From positions 62,001 through 126,000 of the forward strand of contig JAWKLG010000015.1 of NCBI GenBank assembly GCA_041392845.1: DNA of 64,000 nucleotides. Direction: 5' to 3'. The notes beneath the pieces are model-generated. The model saw only the letters and a program-made list of their open reading frames with translations, was not told where the DNA came from and ran no database searches. Shown here one piece after another: positions 7,984-16,330 of the stretch; position 1 is the first letter of the stretch; each line of letters begins with the position of its first letter. This DNA comes from JAGQWW01 sp041392845 (GTDB lineage: Bacteria; Bacteroidota; Bacteroidia; Chitinophagales; Saprospiraceae). The translations under genes were made by a program, and so were the position numbers.

Positions 7984-10770
7984 ATGAGAATCCTTTCAGT
8001 TTTTCCTCTTTTATTGTTTTTCCTTTCCATTTATTCTCAGTCATCTAATGATTGGCTAACCAAAGCAGATTCACTTTACGAAATAGGTGAGTATCAAAGT
8101 GCAAAAGAAACTTACCGCTTTGCATCCAAATTGTATCTATCCTTAGATTCTCTTGAACAGTTTGCAATTTGTATCCAACAAATTTCCCAGTGTATTAGGA
8201 ATATTGAAGGCACTGAGACCATGTTGGATTCGATTGAAATCCTTGTTGATGACCTCCACAACAAAAAAGCACCACAAAACAGCATAGCCAGGTTACTATT
8301 ATTAAAAGCAGTAAACTATGCAAGGTTAAAAAACTACTCCAAATCTCTTTTAACCTACGAAGACGCGATAAAAATCTATGAAAAAACGGGATACAATTCA
8401 TCAAATGTGGGCTATGCATACAAAAACGCAGCACAGATTTACCAAAGACAAATTGAATATTCCAAAGCAGTAGCTTATTCACAAAAAGGAATAGATAAAG
8501 ATTCGACGAGATCTTATTGGCCTACTTGCTATTGGATTATGTCAGAAGCAGCAAATTACAACCAGCATTATAAAATCGCTTTGGAATACTCCTACAAAGG
8601 CCTTGAATTTGCAATAAAGGAATTAGAAAAGGATAATTTAAATCATTCAATCGCAAAATCTCTGATCGGTCTAAAAGAATATGAAAAAGCTGATTCGATT
8701 TTAAAAATATTGCTTCCAAAATTTCTTGTTAAAAATCATGAAGACTGCGGTCTTGTTTACTTTGACATTGCCTTTTTAAAAGGCAAACTCAACCAACCCA
8801 CCCTCGAAAAATCCTATTACGAAAAAGGAATCCAATGGTTGGAAAACTATTATACCTCCAAAGATCGGGAACTGGCAAAGGCATATTGCAACTACGGTAA
8901 TTATCTAATGGAAAATGGAAACATTGATGGTGCCCTTTCAATTTATCACAAGGCAGTCCAACAGGTTTTCAATGATTTTAATGATGAAAACGTTCTGAAA
9001 AATCCTATCTACCCTGAATTTCTAGTGGAATCGTGGGCACTTACCGCATCTGCTAAAAAAGGAAATGCACTTTTAAAAAAATATGAAAAAACGAAGGAGG
9101 TCGAACTACTGAATAGTGCCAACCAAAGCCTGGAAAATGCCATACGGGCAGGACAAATGATTAAAAACGGCTACTCCTCTGAAGAAGCTAAACTTGGTAT
9201 TACCGACTACCTCTCTTCTGCTTATGAAGATGCCATTCTAGTAAAATCTCTTTTATATTTTAAAGACCAATCAGATGAAAATCTTTTTTCTATTCTTCAA
9301 AAAATGGAAAACTTCAGAGCGAATATCCTTGAAGAAGCCAAAACAAGAAATCGAAGTTTAATCCTTTCCGGCATCCCTGATTCCCTAACCGACAAAGAAT
9401 TCATTTTAAGGCAACAAATAGTTGATATCCAATCAGAATTACAATCTGTTCAATTGGCAAATGATGAAAATGCTGTAACCAATTTGGCCCAACTTAGAGC
9501 GAAAGAAGATACATATCTGCGCCTTTGGCAAAACCACCAAAATTCATTGAAAGAAAGTTTCCCAGCCTATAAAAATTATCAGGAATCCGGAAATTCATTT
9601 GATCTGAATACAACTTTGAATCAAATTAAAACTGAAAACACCTTATGCCTTGAATATTTTACCGGCCAAAATCATCTCTACATACTGGGATTGCACCCTA
9701 AGGGAATTAGTCTGGATACCGTGCTTTTGACTGAAAAATTTAAAAACATGGTAAACGAATACAGAAAGTTGTTTACCAGTCCTGATATCATCGCACAATC
9801 TCCGGAACTATACTTCGATCTTGCATACCAACTTTATCAAAAATTAATTCCAAAACGATATGAATCCGATTTGAAGGCCTTCGATCAATTACTTATCATT
9901 CCAGATGGAATTCTGAGTTCTGTTCCCTTTGATGCATTAATTACCCGTGCCTATGCCGGTTCTAATTTTTCTGAAGCTCCCTATCTTTTAAAAAGTTTGC
10001 CAATAGCATACAGCTGGTCATTGAAAACCTGGAAAAAAGACCTGGATGAAAAAAAGTTTTCAGGTGCACTTGTACAATTTAATCCACAGTCATGGCCTTC
10101 CTCCAGAAATCTAAGCTCGCTAAAATATGGGAGCCTGGAAACGGAGGCAATTCCGGAATTTTTAAAATATAATCAAGGAGAAGCATCTCTGAGCAATTTT
10201 AAAAAAATGGCCACTACCGCTTCCCTGATCCACCTTTCTACCCATGCAAGCGCAGATTTGGAAAATCAAGAATTCAAAATCGAATTTTCAGATGCTCCTT
10301 TGCTTCTAAGAGAACTCTTTACGATGAATATTCCTTCCAACCTTGTGGTTTTAAGTGCCTGTGAAACCAATGTGGGAGAATTTAAAACAGGAGAAGGAGT
10401 CATGAGCCTGGCCAGAGGATTTGCTTATGCCGGCAGTAATTCTTTGATAGCCTCATTATGGCAGGTAAAAGAGAAATCAACTGCAGAGATTCTCAATTCA
10501 TTTTATCAGCATTTGGCGGAAGGAAAACTTATATCCGGTAGTCTCCATGAGGCCAAATTGAATTACCTTGAATCAGCAGTTCTAAATAGTCAAAAGTCAC
10601 CTTTTTATTGGGCAGGCTTACAATTTTACGGGCAAGACCAAACCGTCGATTTATCAGGGAGCAACAAGTGGTATTGGTTGGGAATCATACCTTTGATAGC
10701 AGGAGGATTTTATTTTTGGAAAAGGTATAAAAAAAGCCCGGAAAATAATTCCCAGGCTTCATTTGGTTAG
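7984..10770 (+). CDS. Exported TPR-CHAT caspase-like protein with C-terminal membrane anchor
   Basis: The 928-residue protein has a signal peptide (1-19, ending SIYSQ), a long TPR solenoid (about 25-400, for example YSKSLLTYEDAIKIYEKTGY), a charged linker and a CHAT domain (about 590-890). CHAT domains are clan CD (caspase-like) peptidases. The His of STHA (H754) and the Cys of SACETN (C793) are present, so it should be catalytically competent. A single membrane helix (about 895-912) and a basic tail follow. The CHAT domain is therefore expected on the periplasmic face of the inner membrane. It lies 45 bp behind the frameshifted surface protein and is divergent from an ECF sigma and a membrane TPR gene. 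Its substrate is unknown. The paralogous arrangement at 28062-32478 supports a link with sigma control. Confidence 0.88.
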   Translation: MRILSVFPLLLFFLSIYSQSSNDWLTKADSLYEIGEYQSAKETYRFASKLYLSLDSLEQFAICIQQISQCIRNIEGTETMLDSIEILVDDLHNKKAPQNSIARLLLLKAVNYARLKNYSKSLLTYEDAIKIYEKTGYNSSNVGYAYKNAAQIYQRQIEYSKAVAYSQKGIDKDSTRSYWPTCYWIMSEAANYNQHYKIALEYSYKGLEFAIKELEKDNLNHSIAKSLIGLKEYEKADSILKILLPKFLVKNHEDCGLVYFDIAFLKGKLNQPTLEKSYYEKGIQWLENYYTSKDRELAKAYCNYGNYLMENGNIDGALSIYHKAVQQVFNDFNDENVLKNPIYPEFLVESWALTASAKKGNALLKKYEKTKEVELLNSANQSLENAIRAGQMIKNGYSSEEAKLGITDYLSSAYEDAILVKSLLYFKDQSDENLFSILQKMENFRANILEEAKTRNRSLILSGIPDSLTDKEFILRQQIVDIQSELQSVQLANDENAVTNLAQLRAKEDTYLRLWQNHQNSLKESFPAYKNYQESGNSFDLNTTLNQIKTENTLCLEYFTGQNHLYILGLHPKGISLDTVLLTEKFKNMVNEYRKLFTSPDIIAQSPELYFDLAYQLYQKLIPKRYESDLKAFDQLLIIPDGILSSVPFDALITRAYAGSNFSEAPYLLKSLPIAYSWSLKTWKKDLDEKKFSGALVQFNPQSWPSSRNLSSLKYGSLETEAIPEFLKYNQGEASLSNFKKMATTASLIHLSTHASADLENQEFKIEFSDAPLLLRELFTMNIPSNLVVLSACETNVGEFKTGEGVMSLARGFAYAGSNSLIASLWQVKEKSTAEILNSFYQHLAEGKLISGSLHEAKLNYLESAVLNSQKSPFYWAGLQFYGQDQTVDLSGSNKWYWLGIIPLIAGGFYFWKRYKKSPENNSQASFG

Positions 10771-10790
10771 GACTAACTTTTTAAAAGGTA

Positions 10791-11378
10791 TTACTCTACC
10801 CTTCTCAAAGTCTTTTTAATTTGTTTGACATGACGGTCAAAATGACCTTCAAAGAACACCAACATTCCTTCTAAAGACATTCTGCCAGCAAAAGGATGTT
10901 TGTAAACCTCTTTTTCAAATAGTTCTTTAGGTAATACTGCTAAAAACGAACGCAACTCAGCGCGTACATTTTCCCATTCATGCTCCACCTGGGCCCAATT
11001 AGATTCTAGAGGCAAAGCATCCGTTCCAATATTGGCAGGTGCTTTGAATTTCATGGGCGTACTCAAATAAGTAGACAATAACTTTTGACGCATCTTGGTA
11101 GCCATATTGGCTTGCTTTAATTTAGGATTGTAACTCAATTTCTTTTTCACGTAAGCCAAAGAAAGAGATTCTGAAAGGATCAAATGATGGCAAATTTGAA
11201 ATACCGTCCATCCGCCTCCTTTTGGACTGGCGTTTAATTCGGATTCCTTGTACTCTCTCATGTAATTGAATAAATCCTGTCTTTTTTGTTCGATGCGGTC
11301 TAAAATGTCTGATATGGCGGGTAGTTGAATGGGTTGGTTTTGGTGTTCATTTTTCAAAACTTCGTTTTGATAGACCAT
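10791..11378 (-). CDS. DinB-family (YfiT-like) putative metalloenzyme
   Basis: The product is a four-helix-bundle protein of the DinB/YfiT superfamily, whose members carry a divalent metal on three histidines and often act as thiol-dependent transferases. The layout here is RIEQKRQDLFNYM (helix 1), GGWTVFQICHHLILSES (first His site) and a C-terminal FFEGHFDRHVKQIKKTL with the remaining His residues. The frame stays open to a TTG at 11414, but the ATG at 11378 removes an unusual basic N-terminus and gives about 195 residues. Upstream (11423-11462) is a strong hairpin terminator, so it is probably transcribed on its own. The substrate is unknown. Confidence 0.8.
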   Translation of the reverse strand: MVYQNEVLKNEHQNQPIQLPAISDILDRIEQKRQDLFNYMREYKESELNASPKGGGWTVFQICHHLILSESLSLAYVKKKLSYNPKLKQANMATKMRQKLLSTYLSTPMKFKAPANIGTDALPLESNWAQVEHEWENVRAELRSFLAVLPKELFEKEVYKHPFAGRMSLEGMLVFFEGHFDRHVKQIKKTLRRVE

Positions 11379-11422
11379 AGGAAAAAAGGATTTTATTTTT
11401 AAAATCTTACGCAATTTAAAAC

Positions 11423-11462
11423 AAAAAAGCGAACCTCATGTTGTCTGAAGTTCGCTTTTTTA
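11423..11462. terminator. Rho-independent terminator (bidirectional)
   Basis: Perfect 12-bp arms AAAAAAGCGAAC and GTTCGCTTTTTT surround a loop of about 15 nt, with an A-tract on the left and a T-tract on the right. It ends transcription of the S9 peptidase gene on the minus strand and separates it from the DinB-like gene. Confidence 0.85.
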
Positions 11463-11552
11463 AGATAATTAATTAAAATTTAATGATGAACCGTTATTTT
11501 TTAAGGATGAAACAGCAAAAGCTTAATACTCAAAAAACATCGGTTCAGGCAT

Positions 11553-14237
11553 TTATTTCAACAGCTCTGAAACCATTTCAGCACCATTCATTTCAGGAAT
11601 AACTGCACGGGTTTTTACCACCCTTCTTTTTTCATCGTTTGTCACCCAGATATTTTGTTCTCCAGGATCTCCATTTGCTGGTTTCATCACAATTTTAAAA
11701 GTTTCAAATTCACCTGCTGGCACTTTTACCTTATCTACACCTACAACCTCCATCATCATAACTTTTACGGATTGGGTCTGCGGATCGAAATTACGGTACG
11801 TAGCTGAATATCCCTTTTCCAAGGGTAATCTGGCCAAAACATTTTTCGTCCCTGCCCCTTCTGCAAATAGAGGTCCTTGCAAATCGTGTTCAAATTTTTG
11901 TTGATCCCCGGCAGCCATTACTGACATGATGGCCTTGTTGTCACTGTATTCATATTTCATGGTAACGTCATTTTGCAAGACCATTCTGGATACCGGTAAC
12001 AGACTTCCTTTTTTAACTGTGGTCTCGTCTCTAACCTCCCCCATCATGGATTTCACATTGTCTGTAATAACCCAATGGTCTCCATTTTCAACGATTGTAG
12101 TCTGTAATTCCATTTCCAATGATTGCCCCATCATGCTTAAATTTACTTTGTAATTATCAGTTGAAGGAGCAAGATCCATTTTGGGAGTTGGAGGTGCGGC
12201 AAACAATACAGCAGAGTTGATTTCTTGTGGTAATTCAACAGTATTTATGTCAACAGTAATTTCTTTAAGTCTTGAAGCAATTTCAGCATCCATTTCTTCC
12301 TGGAATCTACCTCCAATATGTTTGGAAAGGAATTTTTCCATGGCAGCAATAAAGGCCTTATTATTTTCAGGTCTTGCAAATCCATGACCTTCATCAGGAG
12401 CTACAATATATTCGACCGGCAAACCTAATTGTCTGCATGCAACTACTATTTGGTCAGATTCGGCCTTTTTAACCCTTGGGTCATTGGCACCTTGCACTAC
12501 CATTAGAGGTCTTTCAATTTTATTGGCAGAGAAAAGTGGAGACTGTCTTTTCAATCTTTCTTTTCCCTCCATAGTGGTAGGGTCACCCATTCTTACATAA
12601 AACATCTGTTTGATGGATTCCCAATAAGGAGGAATTGAATTAAGCAAAGTCAACAGATTGGATGGTCCAACGACCGATACTCCACAGGCATATTCTTTGG
12701 GCGTAAAGGTCAATCCGGCAAGGGTTGCATAACCGCCATAACTTCCACCAAATATTGCTACCCTGGTCGGGTCAACAGTTCCTTCCATTACAAGGGCTTT
12801 TACCCCCCAGCTTAAATCATCCTGCATCTTTTGACCCCATTCCAGATTACCGGCATTCAAAAAGTCTTTTCCATATCCTGTGGAACCTCTAAAGTTTACT
12901 TGTAATACTGCATACCCTCTGTTCGCCAAAAATTGGGCATATGGATTAAATCCCCAATAATCACGTGCCCAGGGACCACCATGAGGATTAACCACCAATG
13001 GGAGATTTTTGGAAGGAATGCCCTTTGGCAAGGTCAAATAGGCTGGAATTTCCAAACCATCAGATGAAGTGTAGGTAATTGGCTTCATCTCTGCCATATG
13101 TTCTACAGGGAGATCCGGTCTTGGACGATATTGAAATTTCGTTTTACCTGTATTCATATCGTAAGAATAAGTTGCACCGGGATCAGTATCGCTGAATACA
13201 GAAATCAACCACTGTTTTTCATCTGCAGATTGTGAAGCAATCCTGATTTCTTTACCTGAAAACTCTTTTTTAAGAATGGCAAAGGCTTTTTTATAATCGT
13301 TATTTCTCCAATAAAATTCCGTCTTGGCAGCAGTATAATAGGTACCAAGTAATTCATGACTCACATCTGAGAAAATTGCTCCTCCAAAATCAACTTTACC
13401 ATTTGGGTCTGATTCAACCCCTTCAATTGCATTGGTACTCAAATTGAAAGAAACCAACATGGTTAAATTCAATTTCTCTGATTTGTTGGTAACCATATAA
13501 AAATGCTTACCATCTTTATTAAACTGCACCGGATAACAAGTTTCGGTAACCCCACAAGAATAAATCTTTTCGAAACCGCCATCTTCAACTTTTAAAATCT
13601 CGGTCAAACCTCCGGTTGTTGTTCGGGATGCAAGCCTTAATTGGTCTTCCAAATCAAAAGTCCAGGAAGTAATCCTTTCAGTATTTTCAATTACCAATTC
13701 TTTTTTACCGGTAGATATAGACACCTTGTATAAATCATGCCATGCCGGATCTCTGTCATTTAAACCCACATACATAATATCCGGCTGAGATTTGGGAACT
13801 GCGTAAATCATGGCTCTTACATTTTCTCCTGAAGTCAAGGCCTTAGCTTCCTTGACATTTCCGCCATTATTGGATGGATCTACTGCATAAATGTGGAAGT
13901 TTTCATTCCCTCCCTTATCCTGCACATACAATATCTTTTTACTATCCCTACTCCAAAAATACCCTCTGATGGGTCTGTCTTTATCATTGGTTACCGGCCA
14001 TGCATCATCAAAGGTATCTTCTGCCTTTTTCACCCAAATATTTCTGGTTCCTTCAAAAGGTTTGATGAAGGAGATGAATTTACCATCCGGTGAAATTTGA
14101 CCACCTGAGATTTCCGGATCTCCAAAGAAAAGGTCACGATCCAATAAAGGTGGAAGCCCATTTTTATCCTGAGCTTTTACAACTGAGGATGCGAGCATAA
14201 AAATGCCAGCCATAAATAGAATAGATTTGAATTTCAT
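11553..14237 (-). CDS. S9-family prolyl oligopeptidase-like serine peptidase with extra C-terminal domain
   Basis: This exported peptidase has a signal peptide (MKFKSILFMAGIFMLASS, ending KAQ), so the ATG at 14237 is preferred over an in-frame start at 14267. A beta-propeller (FSRDSKKILYVQDKGG and similar blades) precedes an alpha/beta-hydrolase domain. Counting from 14267, the triad is S509 in GGSYGGYAT, D596 in GANDPRV and H628 in DEGHGFARP. Behind the catalytic domain are about 230 further residues (from about 675) that are beta-rich and resemble DUF3108-type domains (KVPAGEFETFKIVMKP). This makes it longer than the usual 600-700 residues. It likely degrades peptides in the periplasm. The DUF3108 resemblance is a pattern impression. 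Confidence 0.92.
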   Translation of the reverse strand: MKFKSILFMAGIFMLASSVVKAQDKNGLPPLLDRDLFFGDPEISGGQISPDGKFISFIKPFEGTRNIWVKKAEDTFDDAWPVTNDKDRPIRGYFWSRDSKKILYVQDKGGNENFHIYAVDPSNNGGNVKEAKALTSGENVRAMIYAVPKSQPDIMYVGLNDRDPAWHDLYKVSISTGKKELVIENTERITSWTFDLEDQLRLASRTTTGGLTEILKVEDGGFEKIYSCGVTETCYPVQFNKDGKHFYMVTNKSEKLNLTMLVSFNLSTNAIEGVESDPNGKVDFGGAIFSDVSHELLGTYYTAAKTEFYWRNNDYKKAFAILKKEFSGKEIRIASQSADEKQWLISVFSDTDPGATYSYDMNTGKTKFQYRPRPDLPVEHMAEMKPITYTSSDGLEIPAYLTLPKGIPSKNLPLVVNPHGGPWARDYWGFNPYAQFLANRGYAVLQVNFRGSTGYGKDFLNAGNLEWGQKMQDDLSWGVKALVMEGTVDPTRVAIFGGSYGGYATLAGLTFTPKEYACGVSVVGPSNLLTLLNSIPPYWESIKQMFYVRMGDPTTMEGKERLKRQSPLFSANKIERPLMVVQGANDPRVKKAESDQIVVACRQLGLPVEYIVAPDEGHGFARPENNKAFIAAMEKFLSKHIGGRFQEEMDAEIASRLKEITVDINTVELPQEINSAVLFAAPPTPKMDLAPSTDNYKVNLSMMGQSLEMELQTTIVENGDHWVITDNVKSMMGEVRDETTVKKGSLLPVSRMVLQNDVTMKYEYSDNKAIMSVMAAGDQQKFEHDLQGPLFAEGAGTKNVLARLPLEKGYSATYRNFDPQTQSVKVMMMEVVGVDKVKVPAGEFETFKIVMKPANGDPGEQNIWVTNDEKRRVVKTRAVIPEMNGAEMVSELLK

Positions 14238-14404
14238 ATAAAAGTTTGGTTTAATTTGTTTAGACAAGTTTTGATAGATTAGCTTTTGTAAAAACGTAAA
14301 TTTTCATTGCGGGTTTGAAAATAAACGATGAATTGGTTTTAAAATTAGAGGAAACCAATTTCAAAAAAACCTTCCTACCGCTAAAAACCTACAAAATTGG
14401 ATTT

Positions 14405-14947
14405 TTAAAATTTAGCTGCTGCCATTCTTAACAAGCCTGCCACAGAAAGTGAATCCGTAATTTCTCCTTTTATTACCATATCAATAGCTTCTTCCAATTT
14501 TAGTTTTCGAACTTTTAATTGCTCTGTTTCTTCCGGCGATGAAGGTCCAAAATGCAAATCACTTGCTTTATAAATGATGCCCAATTCATCTGAAACACTA
14601 TTGGAAGTATGAATTTCCTGAATTTTTTCCCATTTGTGCGCAATAATCCCCGTCTCTTCTCTCAATTCCCTTTGAGCACTTTCCAAGGGGTCAGTACCTA
14701 ATGGACAGCCGCCTTCAGGAATCTCCCAACTATATTGGTTGAGGGTGTACCTGAATTGGCCAACCAACCAGGTGTTTCCATCATTATCGACAGGAATAAT
14801 ACCGATGGCCAAATTCTTGAAATGGACAACACCGTAAATCCCATCATTTCCAGCCGGATTTAGCACATCATGATGACTAACACTGATCCAGGGATTGTCA
14901 TAAACCTTTTTTTTCTGTAGGGTTCTCCAGGGATTTTTATGCTCCAT
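14405..14947 (-). CDS. NUDIX hydrolase
   Basis: The enzyme hydrolyses a nucleoside diphosphate linked to another group; ADP-ribose or ADP-sugar is likely by family resemblance. From the ATG at 14947 it has 180 residues, beginning MEHKNPWRTL; an in-frame start at 15007 would overlap the divergent terC start. The Nudix box is visible as PEGGCPLGTDPLESAQREL followed by REETGI. The catalytic RE..EE core is complete, while the first Glu of the classical G-x5-E pattern appears as Thr. Upstream WLVGQFRYTLNQYSWEIPEGG matches the ADP-ribose pyrophosphatase group. It shares a 50-bp divergent promoter region with terC. Confidence 0.9.
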   Translation of the reverse strand: MEHKNPWRTLQKKKVYDNPWISVSHHDVLNPAGNDGIYGVVHFKNLAIGIIPVDNDGNTWLVGQFRYTLNQYSWEIPEGGCPLGTDPLESAQRELREETGIIAHKWEKIQEIHTSNSVSDELGIIYKASDLHFGPSSPEETEQLKVRKLKLEEAIDMVIKGEITDSLSVAGLLRMAAAKF

Positions 14948-14997
14948 TCCTTTCAGTTTATTTATTTTGCGCCAAAATATAAAAACCAAACAGTAAT

Positions 14998-15837
14998 ATG
15001 GCCACATTTCTATATGCGATGCCGGATTTATCCAGCCCTGAAACCTGGGTTGCGTTTTTAACCCTTACTTTCCTCGAAATAGTTTTAGGGGTTGATAATA
15101 TCATCTTTATAACCATTTCAGCCAACAAATTACCAAAGCATGAGCAACCTAAGGCTAGAAATTGGGGACTCATACTGGCAATGGTTTTTAGAATTATCCT
15201 CTTGTTTGGAATTTCTTATCTGATAGCAATGCAGGAACCCTGGTTCCACACAAATATTTCCTGGTTTGATGGTGCCTTTACTGGTCAAAGCATTATTTTG
15301 ATTATAGGTGGAATGTTTCTATTATATAAAAGTGTAAATGAAATTCACCACAAGCTGGAAGGTGATCAGGAAGCCGAACATGAAAACATGAAGAAAATTG
15401 GTAAATCTCTTACCAATGTCATTATTCAAATCACCCTAATCAATGTAGTTTTCTCATTCGATTCCATTCTTACTGCGGTCGGACTAACCGACAATCTAAT
15501 TATTATGATTGCTGCGATTATAATCTCAGTGCTCATAATGATGATATTTGCCGGTCCGGTTGGTGATTTTGTAAATGAACACCCAACTATTCAAATGCTC
15601 GGACTAGCCTTTTTGATATTGATTGGCTTTATGTTGATTGCAGAAGGTGCCCATTTAGCTCATTTAAAAATAGCATATCAGGAAATAGGCGCAGTCCCAA
15701 AAGGTTATTTATACTTTGCAATTGCCTTTGCCCTACTAGTGGAGTTTTTAAACATAAAACTCCGCAAAAAATCAAAACCGGTACAATTGCATGGAATCCA
15801 GGCCGAAGCGCAGAAAGAGAAAAATGCTGGGAACTAG
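14998..15837 (+). CDS. TerC-family integral membrane protein
   Basis: The 279-residue inner-membrane protein has seven or more hydrophobic segments and the acidic family motifs FLEIVLGVDNIIFI (near residues 20-33) and FSFDSILTAVGL (near 151-162). TerC proteins are linked to tellurite resistance and, in other bacteria, to manganese export and metal loading of exported enzymes; which applies here is not visible. The last codons and the stop lie inside a heptamer repeat array: the final Ala-Gly-Asn-stop is read from GCTGGGAACTAG. The C-terminal residues may therefore have been changed by repeat growth. The DoxX and apbE genes follow. Confidence 0.92.
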   Translation: MATFLYAMPDLSSPETWVAFLTLTFLEIVLGVDNIIFITISANKLPKHEQPKARNWGLILAMVFRIILLFGISYLIAMQEPWFHTNISWFDGAFTGQSIILIIGGMFLLYKSVNEIHHKLEGDQEAEHENMKKIGKSLTNVIIQITLINVVFSFDSILTAVGLTDNLIIMIAAIIISVLIMMIFAGPVGDFVNEHPTIQMLGLAFLILIGFMLIAEGAHLAHLKIAYQEIGAVPKGYLYFAIAFALLVEFLNIKLRKKSKPVQLHGIQAEAQKEKNAGN

Positions 15838-15949
15838 GTGCTGGGTACTGGATACTAGGCACTGGTTGCTAGGTGCTGGGTACTAGGTGTGAATTTTCTT
15901 TTAAAGTGCCAATGGCCAACAGCCAACGGCCAAAAGCCAAAAGCCAAAC
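15826..15949 (+). repeat. Two heptamer arrays between terC and doxX
   Basis: Nine tandem copies of a degenerate 7-mer RCTRGGN (GCTGGGA, ACTAGGT, GCTGGGT and so on) fill 15826-15888. Six copies of another 7-mer, GCCAANN, fill 15908-15949. The first array contains the terC stop codon and the second ends one base before the DoxX ATG. The GCCAANN unit is the same as in the triplicated repeat at 27051-28061. Such heptamer arrays resemble the STRR repeats known from cyanobacteria. Confidence 0.85.
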
Positions 15950-15950
15950 C

Positions 15951-16328
15951 ATGATAGACGCTGCACTGTTAATTATTAGATTAGTATTTGGACTGGGTAT
16001 GCTTTTCGGGCATGGCTGGGGAAAAATGTCAAAGCTTTTTGCTGGTCCTCCCTTTCAATTTGGAGATCCATTGGGTGTAGGGACAGGGATTTCATTAGGA
16101 CTGGCAGTTTTTGCTGAAGTAGTCTGCGCTTTTCTGATTATAGTAGGATTCTGGTCTCGTTGGGCCAGCATTCCATTAATCATAACCATGTTGGTGGCCA
16201 TCTTCGTAGTACATTGGGACGACCCATTTGGTCAAAAAGAAAAGGCGATTTTATATTTAACCGGTTACCTAAGTATTTTGCTTGCCGGCTCCGGATGGTA
16301 TTCAATTGAAGAACAAATACGCAAATAA
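15951..16328 (+). CDS. DoxX-family membrane protein
   Basis: The 125-residue protein has four hydrophobic helices and the DoxX pattern RLVFGLGMLFGHGWGKM, followed by AVFAEVVCAFLIIVGFWSR. DoxX-like proteins are small inner-membrane proteins tied to quinone or redox chemistry; the exact role here is unknown. The ATG at 15951 is chosen because the in-frame sequence upstream to 15873 is only the translation of the GCCAANN array. The stop is 2 bp before apbE, so the two genes are cotranscribed and may be coupled in translation. Confidence 0.88.
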   Translation: MIDAALLIIRLVFGLGMLFGHGWGKMSKLFAGPPFQFGDPLGVGTGISLGLAVFAEVVCAFLIIVGFWSRWASIPLIITMLVAIFVVHWDDPFGQKEKAILYLTGYLSILLAGSGWYSIEEQIRK

Positions 16329-16330
16329 TC

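Noticed and set aside
7984..10770. TPR-CHAT of a type III-E CRISPR (Craspase) system
   Set aside because: It has a signal peptide and membrane anchor, and there is no gRAMP or other cas gene nearby. The resemblance is limited to the shared TPR and CHAT domains.
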